A stretch of DNA of 64,000 nt from contig CABIYE010000009.1 in assembly GCA_902362865.1 (NCBI GenBank), forward strand, positions 15,935-79,934. Direction: 5' to 3'. Each line of letters starts with the position of its first letter. Within the stretch, counting starts at the first letter, position 1. Position numbers and translations under genes: made by a program. This document shows, in pieces, positions 44,229 through 52,558 of this stretch. The stretch is from Clostridiaceae bacterium (lineage in GTDB: Bacteria; Bacillota; Clostridia; Lachnospirales; Lachnospiraceae). The notes below the pieces were generated by a model, which saw only the letters and a program-made list of their open reading frames with translations, was not told the origin of the DNA and made no database searches.

Positions 44229-44229
44229 T

Positions 44230-45126
44230 ATGGGAAGATTGAATGAAGACAGGGTGGAAAGCATTGTTCAGTTAATATTGGATGATTATACCGATGAGAG
44301 AGCTGTCAACAAAACAGATTTATATAATCAGCCTGATAAGAAAGCAGTAATAGAAATCGTAGAAAAACTGTTGAAGATTCTTTATCCCGGATATTATAGC
44401 GACAAAGCATATAAAATTTACAGCCTGAGAAATAATATGTCTGCCACGATTGAAGATGTTATATTCCATTTAAAGAAGCAGACAATGATTGTCTTAAAAT
44501 ATTGTGGGGCTTATCCGGGATGTGCAGATAATGATTTGGAGGAAAAAGCTCAGAATATGGTCTTTGATTTCATGGAGAAGATACCGCAGATCAGAGCATA
44601 TCTGGATACGGATATTCAGGCAGCATATGAGGGTGATCCGGCAGCAGGAAGTAAAGATGAGGTCATACTGTCTTATCCGGGGCTGTATGCAATTTCTGTT
44701 TACAGGATTGCCCATGAACTGTTCTTGCTGGGAGTGCCAATGATACCAAGAATTATGACGGAACATGCACACAGCGTTACCGGAATTGACATTCATCCAG
44801 GCGCAACGATTGGAAAATATTTTTTTATGGATCATGGTACGGGAATTGTGATTGGGGAAACCACTGTAATCGGGGAACATGTCAAAGTGTACCAAGGGGT
44901 TACTTTAGGCGGATTATCAACAAAGGGCGGGCAGAAGCTTAAAGGAGTAAAGAGACATCCGACTATAAGGGATTATGTTACGATTTACTCGGGTTCTTCT
45001 ATTTTAGGCGGTGATACGGTAATTGAAGAAAATGTTGTAGTGGGAGGAAATACATTTATTACTAAATCAATAAGCAAAGACACAAAAGTAAGCGTAAAAG
45101 ATCAGGAATTGCAGTTTAAAAATTAG
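44230..45126 (+). CDS. cysE: Serine O-acetyltransferase (EpsC/CysE type)
   Basis: 298 residues from ATG 44230; the frame is open further upstream but overlaps the nifU remnant. The N-terminal helical region leads to AHELFLLGVPMIPRIMTEHA and left-handed beta-helix repeats (GIDIHPGATIGKYFFMDHGT, GIVIGETTVIGEHVKVYQGV). Active-site His in MDHGTG and TEHAHS. It makes O-acetylserine for the two cysK products. With serA/serC directly upstream of the island, the whole path from 3-phosphoglycerate to cysteine, apart from phosphoserine phosphatase, is encoded here. Confidence 0.93.
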   Translation: MGRLNEDRVESIVQLILDDYTDERAVNKTDLYNQPDKKAVIEIVEKLLKILYPGYYSDKAYKIYSLRNNMSATIEDVIFHLKKQTMIVLKYCGAYPGCADNDLEEKAQNMVFDFMEKIPQIRAYLDTDIQAAYEGDPAAGSKDEVILSYPGLYAISVYRIAHELFLLGVPMIPRIMTEHAHSVTGIDIHPGATIGKYFFMDHGTGIVIGETTVIGEHVKVYQGVTLGGLSTKGGQKLKGVKRHPTIRDYVTIYSGSSILGGDTVIEENVVVGGNTFITKSISKDTKVSVKDQELQFKN

Positions 45127-45145
45127 GCCGGGCAGAGGTGATGGG

Positions 45146-46315
45146 ATGAAACATATATTATGTTTTGGTGATTCAAATACATATGGCCTGATTCCGAGAG
45201 AAGGCGGCAGGAATCTGAATATTTCTGTACAACAGATGGGTGTGATGCCTGCAGATGATTACATATGTATTGATACAAGAAGTGAAAACGCATATCAGCA
45301 TGGTCATATACCAGGAGCAGTCTGTTGGAATGACAATGGTGAAGACCTGAAGAGATTTCCGAAAGATAAAAAGCTGATTGTATATTGCACTTATGGTGAA
45401 AAAAGCATTGTGATAACTGAAAAATTAATCCAAAAAGGATTTGAGGCTTACAACCTATCAGGAGGGTATCGGGAGTGGCTTTTGCATCATTTTGAAGAAT
45501 TAAATGCAGAGGAAGTCAGGAGATATGACAGACAGATGATTCTTCCCCAAGTTGGAAGTGAGGGACAGAAAAAACTAAAAAACTCCAGTGTATTGATTGT
45601 GGGGGCTGGAGGGCTTGGCTCCCCGGCAGCCTTATACCTTGCCGGTGCCGGAGTGGGTACGATTGGCATTATGGATGCGGATACGGTAAGCATCTCAAAT
45701 CTTCAAAGGCAAATTATACATAACATGGAGACGGAATATGTGAATAAGGCAGAATCCGCAAAATTGTCTCTGCAAAAGCTGAACGACAGAATTGAGATAA
45801 AGGCATACCCACATGCATTAACGGTAGATAATGCAGAAGAAATTATCAGTAAATACGATTTTATCATTGATGCAGTGGATAATTTTGAAACAAAATTTTT
45901 AATCAATGATGTCTGTGTTTTGTTGGAAAAAGCATTTTGCCATGCAGGGATTTTACAGTTTGAAGGACAGGTAATGACTTATGTGCCGGGAAACAATCCC
46001 TGTTATCGGTGTGTTTTTGAAGAAGTACCGGAAAGCGGCTCCATTCCCAATTGCAGTCAGGCGGGGATTATTGGCGCAGTTGCTGGCATTATTGGGAGCA
46101 TTCAGGCTTTGGAAGCGGTGAAATATTTGCTGGGAGTCGGGGAGCTGCTGACTGGGAAAATCTTTGTACTGGATGGGTTATCCATGAGGACACGGATCGT
46201 ATCTTTTAATAGTAAGAATGAAAGCTGCAAAGTGTGTGGCAGTCATAGGACAATAACCAATATCAGGGAAAATGCAGATGAATATATGAGGAAAGCGTGT
46301 ATCCGGAAAAGATAA
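45146..46315 (+). CDS. Chimeric protein: SGNH-hydrolase start, rhodanese, and ThiF/MoeB-like E1
   Basis: 389 residues. Residues 1-~20 (MKHILCFGDSNTYGLIPREG) are the start of an SGNH/GDSL hydrolase with its catalytic Ser motif, but the rest of that enzyme is absent. A rhodanese domain follows (~32-110: CIDTRSENAYQHGHIPGAV, active loop YCTYGEKS). Then a ThiF/MoeB adenylating domain (~120-370) has GAGGLGSPAALYLAGAG, NLQRQIIH, and zinc Cys pairs in CYRC and CKVCGSH. The fusion of rhodanese and E1 suits activation and thiolation of a sulfur-carrier protein; no such carrier gene is seen nearby. The SGNH piece supplies the ribosome binding site and start. Confidence 0.82.
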   Translation: MKHILCFGDSNTYGLIPREGGRNLNISVQQMGVMPADDYICIDTRSENAYQHGHIPGAVCWNDNGEDLKRFPKDKKLIVYCTYGEKSIVITEKLIQKGFEAYNLSGGYREWLLHHFEELNAEEVRRYDRQMILPQVGSEGQKKLKNSSVLIVGAGGLGSPAALYLAGAGVGTIGIMDADTVSISNLQRQIIHNMETEYVNKAESAKLSLQKLNDRIEIKAYPHALTVDNAEEIISKYDFIIDAVDNFETKFLINDVCVLLEKAFCHAGILQFEGQVMTYVPGNNPCYRCVFEEVPESGSIPNCSQAGIIGAVAGIIGSIQALEAVKYLLGVGELLTGKIFVLDGLSMRTRIVSFNSKNESCKVCGSHRTITNIRENADEYMRKACIRKR

Positions 46316-46365
46316 TCTGTCATTTTTTTTGGATTGTAATATTAGCAGAAAGTCGAGATGGCAAT

Positions 46366-47817
46366 ATGGGAAAAATAAAATACTCCGGTGTGCGTGAAAG
46401 CAAGTCAGGAAGAATCAATGATTTGGGCACAACAGGAAAGGAAGTGGAGGAGAACTTTAAAAAAGGCTGTTTAAAAAAAGCTGACAGAAGTTTTGCACAG
46501 GGGCTGCAATGCCAGCAAATTAACAGTATGGCAGCACTAATGTCATTGAAGGATTCTGTTTTTATCTCCCATTCCCCGCAAGGGTGTGTGGGATGTTCCA
46601 TTATGGCAGTTGACATGTACCGTGTAGGACAGGCGCACAGGGGGATTAAGAATATTAAAAACCCAAGGATTATCGTTACCAATATCGACCAGAAGAGTGT
46701 TGTGTTCGGTGGGGAACAGAAACTGCGGGATTCTGTGAAAAAAGCAGTGGAACAATACAATCCGAAATTGGCATTTATTTATGCATCATGCGCATCGGGA
46801 ATTATCGGTGATGATATAGATGCCATTGCTTCTGACTTACAACAGGAATATCCGGATACGATTATGGTTCCGATTCATTGTGAAGGCTTTAAGTCTAAAA
46901 TATGTGCCTCTGGTTTTGATGCCGCTTTCTTATCTATCAATAAGTACATATTAAAAAAAGAGAAAGTTCCAAAGGAAAAAGGGTTAGTCAACCTTTTTGC
47001 TCCGACAACAGTAAGCTTTGCAGACCAAAAGGAAATGGAACGCATGCTTTCACAAATCGGCATTCAGGTAAATTATATCCCATTTTACAGTTCTTTGGAA
47101 AAGATTAAGAAGATACCTGCGGCAGAGGCTTCCACGTCCATCTGTAAAGTATTTGCCGATGAGTTTATGAAAAGTTTGTGGGAGGATTATGAAATTCCAT
47201 ATTCCCATACCGTAATGCCCATCGGTATCCGTAACACAGATAAATGGTATCGTGGTATTGCAAAAGTATTAGGAAAAGAAAAGGAAGTGGAAGAGATTAT
47301 TGCTATGGAGCATAAACGCATAGAACCGCTGGTGGCAGAGATAAGAGAAAGGCTGCAGGGAAAACGGGTATTTATCTGCGGAGGAACAGGGCGTTCTTTT
47401 GCAGCGGCTGCTTTGATTGATGACTTTGGTATGGAGCTTGTGGGACTGGAAACGCCTACCTATGATGACGATGCTCAGGTTGATATTGAATATCTCAATG
47501 GAATTCACAAAAATTTTGTGGTGGATATTGCAAATATGCAGCCATTTGAGCAGGCAAACCTTGTAAAAAAACTAAAACCGGATGCGTTTATCGGAGTGCC
47601 GGAGTGGGCTGCAAAACTGGGTATCCCTACAACGCATGTTCTGGATGGCAAGCGCCCCACCATGGGATATGACGGATTATTATATCTGGGAAATAAAATT
47701 GCAGATCAGTTACAGAATCCGGGATTTAATGTGAAATTAGCAAAGCATGTGAAACTGCCATACAAAGATTCATGGTATGAAGAAAATGCATTTAAATATA
47801 TTGAAGGAGGTGTTTAG
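46366..47817 (+). CDS. NifD-like protein, pair 2, with both cofactor ligands
   Basis: 483 residues from ATG 46366 (a start at 46297 would overlap the previous gene and adds an unrelated hydrophobic stretch). P-cluster-type Cys49, Cys74 (SHSPQGCVGC) and Cys142 (SCASGIIGDD); HCEGFKSK. Cys260 (SICKVFADEF) aligns without gaps to NifD Cys275, and His424 in THVLDGKRPTMGYDG aligns without gaps to His442 in the HSWD...GYDG segment. Gln191 and His195 are replaced by Cys180 and Phe184. Retention of both cofactor ligands marks this as the better candidate for the catalytic subunit. Confidence 0.92.
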   Translation: MGKIKYSGVRESKSGRINDLGTTGKEVEENFKKGCLKKADRSFAQGLQCQQINSMAALMSLKDSVFISHSPQGCVGCSIMAVDMYRVGQAHRGIKNIKNPRIIVTNIDQKSVVFGGEQKLRDSVKKAVEQYNPKLAFIYASCASGIIGDDIDAIASDLQQEYPDTIMVPIHCEGFKSKICASGFDAAFLSINKYILKKEKVPKEKGLVNLFAPTTVSFADQKEMERMLSQIGIQVNYIPFYSSLEKIKKIPAAEASTSICKVFADEFMKSLWEDYEIPYSHTVMPIGIRNTDKWYRGIAKVLGKEKEVEEIIAMEHKRIEPLVAEIRERLQGKRVFICGGTGRSFAAAALIDDFGMELVGLETPTYDDDAQVDIEYLNGIHKNFVVDIANMQPFEQANLVKKLKPDAFIGVPEWAAKLGIPTTHVLDGKRPTMGYDGLLYLGNKIADQLQNPGFNVKLAKHVKLPYKDSWYEENAFKYIEGGV

Positions 47818-47818
47818 G

Positions 47819-49108
47819 ATGTCACAGATATTGGAAAATCCAAGGGGAGGCTGTGTTCTGGCAGGAATCAATTCTGTTTTGGGCGCTTTGGACAAGGTAT
47901 GTCCCATACTTCATGCGGGACCAGGCTGCTGTATGCAGACATCGGCAGCGGAACAGGGACAGTCAGGACATAAATCATCCTGCTTTGTCAGCAGTGTGTC
48001 GATTCCCTCAAGTAATATGCTGGAAAAAGAAGTGGTATTTGGCGGGACGGATAAGTTAAGGACTACCATTCAGGGCGCTATTGCTATTATGGATGCAGAT
48101 GCTTTTTTTGTACTGACAGGATGTACCGCAGGCATTATTGGCGATGATATCATCAGCGTTACACAGGAGTTTCAAGATAAGGGGCATGAAGTTTATTCAA
48201 TTGATACGCCGGGATTTGCAGGAGACAGCAACCTAGGTTATGAAATAGTCTGGAATGCCATTATAGACCAGGTAATAGAAGAAGATATTCCGAAAGATGA
48301 GAAGCTTGTAAATATTTTCGGGATTGTTCCTTATCATGATCCATTCTGGAGCGGTACATTGGAAGAGATTGACCGTATATTGTCTTTGCTTGGGCTTAAA
48401 GTCAACACCTTTTTTACAAAACATCAGGGAATCAATGATATTAAAAAATGCTCAGGTGCAGCTTTGAATATTATTGTGAATCCATGGCTTTGGAATGGAC
48501 CGGCAAAAAAATTTGAAGAAAAGTTCGGTGTTCCAAGCATAAGGATTCCGGGATTGTTTGTGGGGGCAACCGATACCACGAGATTTGTCAGAGAAGTTGC
48601 AAAAGCTCTTAGTTTAGATGATGAGCTGGTTGAAAAGGTAATTGCCGCAGAGGAGGACTATGTCTATCATTATCTGGCGCAATCCATAGGAGTGGTAAGC
48701 TGGAAACGGTTTGCCGTAGTTGCAGATGCAAGTAATGCAGTGGGAATCACAAGGTATCTGGCAAATGATTTCAGTTTTACTCCCGTACTCGTTATTATAT
48801 CGGAACCGATATTCCGACAGGAAGACAAGGACAGAATTATTGCACAGATTAGCGATTTGGAATATGCGGTACCGCCAAGGATAGTGTTTACAGCAGACCA
48901 ATATGAGATTAACCAGGCTCTTTTAAATGAAGAAAAGGAGATAACCTTACTGATCGGCAGCAGCAATGAACGTGAAGTGGCGTTGGAAAAGGATATCCAG
49001 TTTATACTGGCATCTTTTCCAATGAATGAGAGACTGGTTTTTAACCGTACCTATGCAGGATACAGAGGAGGTCTGACATTTACAGAAGATTTGTATGATA
49101 ATCTATAA
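47819..49108 (+). CDS. NifK-like protein, pair 2
   Basis: 429 residues from ATG 47819, after GAAGGAGGTG; the frame also runs into the end of the preceding gene, but this start has the ribosome binding site. P-cluster-type Cys12 (GGCVLAG), Cys37 (HAGPGCCMQ, with an extra Cys38) and Cys102 (LTGCTAGIIGDD). C-terminal TYAGYRGGLTFTEDLYDNL is typical of this family. Compared with the pair-1 beta chain it has more Cys in the N-terminal third (CCMQTSA, HKSSCF). Last gene of the island. Confidence 0.92.
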   Translation: MSQILENPRGGCVLAGINSVLGALDKVCPILHAGPGCCMQTSAAEQGQSGHKSSCFVSSVSIPSSNMLEKEVVFGGTDKLRTTIQGAIAIMDADAFFVLTGCTAGIIGDDIISVTQEFQDKGHEVYSIDTPGFAGDSNLGYEIVWNAIIDQVIEEDIPKDEKLVNIFGIVPYHDPFWSGTLEEIDRILSLLGLKVNTFFTKHQGINDIKKCSGAALNIIVNPWLWNGPAKKFEEKFGVPSIRIPGLFVGATDTTRFVREVAKALSLDDELVEKVIAAEEDYVYHYLAQSIGVVSWKRFAVVADASNAVGITRYLANDFSFTPVLVIISEPIFRQEDKDRIIAQISDLEYAVPPRIVFTADQYEINQALLNEEKEITLLIGSSNEREVALEKDIQFILASFPMNERLVFNRTYAGYRGGLTFTEDLYDNL

Positions 49109-49385
49109 TTGTTTTCGAGATGGTTCTGAACGATTATAACAATAACAAAAATAAAAAGACGGACATATTATCAGTATGGTAAATGGAATGCTGGTACAAC
49201 GCTTTTGATTCATGTGTACACTGGAAAAACTTATAAAATCCTTATTAAAGATTAATATTTGTTTAAGAAAATGTTACATCTACGGGCTTTTGTTGCATCT
49301 GAGAATCGGGAGTGCTATACTACATCTAGTGTAATATAATGATTCACTGGTAAGATTTTGCGGGATACGGGAGAAAAAGTTTAAG
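49109..49385. other. Island right end and upstream region of the deacetylase gene
   Basis: No gene and no clear terminator. A stretch near 49150-49255 reads as a possible protein tail (QYGKWNAGTTLLIHVYTGK) without a start, perhaps a remnant. The right 15-bp direct repeat lies at 49247-49261 and the sequence after it should be native chromosome. Confidence 0.45.
49247..49261 (+). repeat. Right copy of 15-bp direct repeat bounding the island
   Basis: AAAGATTAATATTTG, identical to 28381-28395. The two copies enclose 20.9 kb that holds all the nitrogenase-like and cysteine genes. No integrase or transposase is seen inside. Confidence 0.5.
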
Positions 49386-50993
49386 ATGGAACAGAGGAGA
49401 AATGAGGGGAATACTGGCAGAACAGAAAGATATACAGGCCGTGGAGAAAGCCGGAATTCACGCGCGAGGGAAGGCACCGAAAGCAGCCGGAATTCACGTG
49501 CGAGGGTAAGCACTGAAAGCAGCCGGAATTCACGTACGAGGGCGGGCACCGAAAGCAGAACGCCGCGTACCGGGGCAGGCACCGGGAGCCGGAATCCGCG
49601 TGTAGGAGCAAGCGCCGGTGGCCGGAATGTAAGCACAGGGAATAGCCGTGCCGGCGGAAACCGGTATACGGATGGCAGGAATGCCTATCCCGGCGGTGTG
49701 CTGAGTGAAGAAGAGGAACTGGCACGCAGAAGAGCAGAGCGGGAGCGCCGCCGCCGCAGAGAGAAGGCAAGGCGGATTAAGAAGAGAAGGCAGTGCATAG
49801 GCGCTATGCTGATATGTTTCCTGGTACTGACTACTGTGTTTACTGTAAGGGCGGTCGGGCAGCGAAGGCATGTGGATATTACTCTGAAGGTGGATGCCGC
49901 ATCCATGCTGCAGGAAGAGGAGATACCTGAATTTACGGCAAAGGCAAGCTGCGCAGATAAGAAAAGCGATGTGATGCTGGACAGGAAGTCGAAATATATT
50001 GTGCAGGATCTTCTGGATGAACTGAACGCAGGAAAGGGATATACTCTGAAATGTGATGCCGACGGAACCGAAGAAGGTAAGTATTCCATTAAGATAAAAC
50101 TTTCTAAAGATATGAAGGAACGGCTTGATTCCGAATGGAAGAACAGGGTCACGATGAATATGGAGAACGGAACGCTTACAGTCAAAAATAAGATTGGTGA
50201 GTGGGATGGAGACAAGTTCAAGACATGGGAGGGAGACTATGTGACTTCCCAGTTTGTGGAATCCGAAGGCGATACATATTATTTTGATGCTGATGGGAAC
50301 AAAGTGACCGGTGAGAAGCAGATTGGTTTTTACGATTGTGTTTTCGATGAAGAAGGGAAGATGGAGTCAAGAGAGAGTCGTCTGGATCCCAATAAACCGA
50401 TGATGGCGCTGACTTTTGACGATGGTCCCGGAGAACGGACCGGAGAATTATTGGATGTTCTTGAGAAATATAATGCCCATGCAACTTTCTTTATGCAGGG
50501 AGTGAATATACCGGGATACGAAGCTGAAGTGGCAAGAATGCTCCAAATCGGATGTGAACTGGGCAATCATTCTTACGACCATCCCCAGCTTTCTACACTT
50601 GATGCAGCCGGTATACAGAAACAGATAGGTGATACGAATGACTTAATCCGGGGCGCAGCCGGAAAACCTGCTACAGTGCTGAGGCCGCCTTATGGCGATA
50701 TTGATGATAATGTGAAGGCAAATGTAGGTCTTCCCATGATTCTGTGGAACATAGATACCTTAGACTGGAAGACGATGGATGCGCAGGCAACGATTAATAA
50801 TGTATTGTGCAATGCTGATGATGGCGATATTGTTTTGATGCATGATATTCATAGTCCTTCTGTGGATGCAGCAATTTATCTGATTCCGAAGTTGATTGAA
50901 GATGGATATCAGCTCGTAACAGTAAGTGAGATGGCAGAAGCAAGAGGAATTACCATGGAGAATGGTGCGGTTTATACAGATTTCAATAAGTAA
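49386..50993 (+). CDS. Membrane-anchored polysaccharide deacetylase
   Basis: 535 residues. The first ~125 residues are a very basic Arg/Ser/Gly/Thr-rich cytoplasmic region with three 12-residue repeats. One membrane segment follows (~residue 137-157), then a domain of unknown type (~165-330), then a NodB deacetylase domain (~338-515) with MALTFDDGPGER, GNHSYDHPQLS and RPPYGDIDD. It likely removes acetyl groups from peptidoglycan or another wall glycan outside the cell. The 3' end shares a bidirectional terminator with prs. Confidence 0.93.
   Translation: MEQRRNEGNTGRTERYTGRGESRNSRAREGTESSRNSRARVSTESSRNSRTRAGTESRTPRTGAGTGSRNPRVGASAGGRNVSTGNSRAGGNRYTDGRNAYPGGVLSEEEELARRRAERERRRRREKARRIKKRRQCIGAMLICFLVLTTVFTVRAVGQRRHVDITLKVDAASMLQEEEIPEFTAKASCADKKSDVMLDRKSKYIVQDLLDELNAGKGYTLKCDADGTEEGKYSIKIKLSKDMKERLDSEWKNRVTMNMENGTLTVKNKIGEWDGDKFKTWEGDYVTSQFVESEGDTYYFDADGNKVTGEKQIGFYDCVFDEEGKMESRESRLDPNKPMMALTFDDGPGERTGELLDVLEKYNAHATFFMQGVNIPGYEAEVARMLQIGCELGNHSYDHPQLSTLDAAGIQKQIGDTNDLIRGAAGKPATVLRPPYGDIDDNVKANVGLPMILWNIDTLDWKTMDAQATINNVLCNADDGDIVLMHDIHSPSVDAAIYLIPKLIEDGYQLVTVSEMAEARGITMENGAVYTDFNK
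49449..49556 (+). repeat. Three 36-bp tandem repeats in deacetylase gene
   Basis: Copies begin at 49449, 49485 and 49521, each starting AGCCGGAATTCACG. Each encodes a unit like SRNSRARxGTES. They keep the frame, so copy number could change without breaking the gene. Confidence 0.85.
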
Positions 50994-51000
50994 GAACAGA

Positions 51001-51037
51001 AAAAGAATCGGAGAATTTAATTCTCCGATTCTTTTTT
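51001..51037. terminator. Bidirectional terminator between deacetylase gene and prs
   Basis: 15-bp stem AAAAGAATCGGAGAA / TTCTCCGATTCTTTT with a 5-base loop, T-run on the plus side and A-run (T on the minus strand) on the other. Confidence 0.9.
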
Positions 51038-52210
51038 CTGTTTTGCACGGTGCTTCTCTAACAGTACGTGAAGTTTCTCTGTCGGACTCATAACGGCTCC
51101 GATTGTCAGGTCGTGGTTCAGAGATTCGATAATCAGTGCAATGAATTTGCTCATATCTGCTATTAGGAAATAAGGTTTTTCTAGTGCCTCCGGCGGCAGA
51201 TATGTAAGGTTCGTGGTAATTACACGGTCGATATAGCCTTTTGCGTAATACTCATCGAATTGCTGGAAACCGTCAGTAAAAAGACCGAAGGTGGTACACA
51301 CGAATACCCGTCCGGCTCCCCGTTCTTTTATCTGGCGCGCTACATCCAGCATGCTTCCTCCGGAAGAAATCATGTCGTCTACGACAATGACATCCTTACC
51401 ATTGATGTCTGTTCCAAGGAATTCATGCGCAACAATCGGATTCTTGCCATTGACGATAACAGAATAATCCCGGCGTTTATAGAACATTCCCATGTCTACG
51501 CCCAGGACATTAGAAAAATATACGGCGCGGTGCATAGCCCCTTCATCCGGGCTTACAATCATCAGGTGTTCCTTGTCAACAAGAAGATCCGGCTCCGCAC
51601 GGAGCAACGCTTTCATGAATTGGTATGGCGGATTAAAGCTGTCGAATCCATGAAGCGGGATTGCATTCTGTACTCTGGGATCATGTGCGTCAAAGGTAAT
51701 GATATTTGACACGCCCATGTCCACCAGTTCCTGTAAAGCCAGGGCGCAGTCAAGAGATTCCCTCTTGGTGCGTTTGTGCTGGCGGCTTTCATAGAGAAAG
51801 GGCATAATAACATTGATGCGGTGAGCCTTTCCTTTTGCCGCGGAAATAATCCGCTTCAGATCCTGATAGTGGTCATCCGGCGACATATGGTTCAGATGGC
51901 CGTTGACAGTATAGGTCAGGCTGTAATTACATACATCTACCATAATAAATAAATCTTTTCCGCGAATGGATTCTTTTAATACACCTTTGGCTTCCCCGGT
52001 GCCAAAACGTGGACAGCAGCATTCCACCAGATAGGTATCCTCATGGTAAGAGGAAAAAAGCGGGGAGTGTGTCTCTTCCTTTATAACATTTTCTTTAAAG
52101 GATAACAGATAATTATTTACTTTTTTACCAAGCTCGAGACAGCTGTCTAAGGCGGCAATTTTCAAAGGTGCAACGGGTACTGTCTGAACGACTGGTTTTT
52201 CATTTGACAT
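51017..52210 (-). CDS. prs: Ribose-phosphate pyrophosphokinase
   Basis: 397 residues from ATG 52210 on the minus strand (AGGAG seven bases upstream). Motifs: PFLYESRQHKRTKRESLDC, FDAHDPRVQNAIP, SPDEGAMHRA, and the PRPP loop VIVVDDMISSGGSMLD. It makes PRPP from ribose 5-phosphate and ATP. The protein is about 80 residues longer than the usual ~315, mainly at the N-terminus and in an insert around residues 60-90; this longer type is seen in Lachnospiraceae. The promoter region upstream contains the second 156-bp repeat. Confidence 0.92.
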   Translation of the reverse strand: MSNEKPVVQTVPVAPLKIAALDSCLELGKKVNNYLLSFKENVIKEETHSPLFSSYHEDTYLVECCCPRFGTGEAKGVLKESIRGKDLFIMVDVCNYSLTYTVNGHLNHMSPDDHYQDLKRIISAAKGKAHRINVIMPFLYESRQHKRTKRESLDCALALQELVDMGVSNIITFDAHDPRVQNAIPLHGFDSFNPPYQFMKALLRAEPDLLVDKEHLMIVSPDEGAMHRAVYFSNVLGVDMGMFYKRRDYSVIVNGKNPIVAHEFLGTDINGKDVIVVDDMISSGGSMLDVARQIKERGAGRVFVCTTFGLFTDGFQQFDEYYAKGYIDRVITTNLTYLPPEALEKPYFLIADMSKFIALIIESLNHDLTIGAVMSPTEKLHVLLEKHRAKQKKESEN

Positions 52211-52241
52211 AAGCAATCTCCTAAACTGTAAATTCTTGTAA

Positions 52242-52397
52242 CAGTTCAGCCCGCGCCATTCGCAAAACGCATCTACGATGCTTCTCCGCTGCTATGCAGC
52301 TATTTTTGCTCATAAAATGGCGCTCCGCTCATAAGCCGAATCGTGTGTTCATTCATGCAAGCATGATTCACCCACAATCCGACTTATGGCTGAACTG
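52242..52397 (-). repeat. 156-bp structured intergenic repeat, copy B
   Basis: Reverse orientation to copy A at 22530-22685, same length, same inverted ends CAGTTCAGCC / GGCTGAACTG, four mismatches by my count, three of them in or near the first hairpin where pairing is mostly kept. TGTAAATT lies on both sides (52227-52234 and 52400-52407). It lies between prs and the DUF512 gene, both of which face away from it. Confidence 0.85.
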
Positions 52398-52496
52398 ATA
52401 TGTAAATTATATATTAGTTATAACATCTTTCGCTGGTATAGGTCAATGAAAGAGTGGAGGATTGTGGTTATTTTTCATCGGAAACATTTTATACGA

Positions 52497-52525
52497 TTGC
52501 TTTTAACTGTTCTGTGGAATATAAT
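52497..52525 (+). promoter_or_regulatory. Sigma-A promoter for the DUF512-der operon
   Basis: TTGCTT, 17-base spacer, TATAAT (52520-52525), 33 bases before the start codon. The rest of the ~350-base gap from 52211 holds the 156-bp repeat and otherwise nothing that I recognise. Confidence 0.7.
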
Positions 52526-52558
52526 ATGGAAGAAGAAAAGTGTTGAACGGAGAATTGT

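Noticed and set aside
49449..49556. CRISPR-like array
   Set aside because: The 36-bp units are directly adjacent without spacers and are part of a coding sequence.
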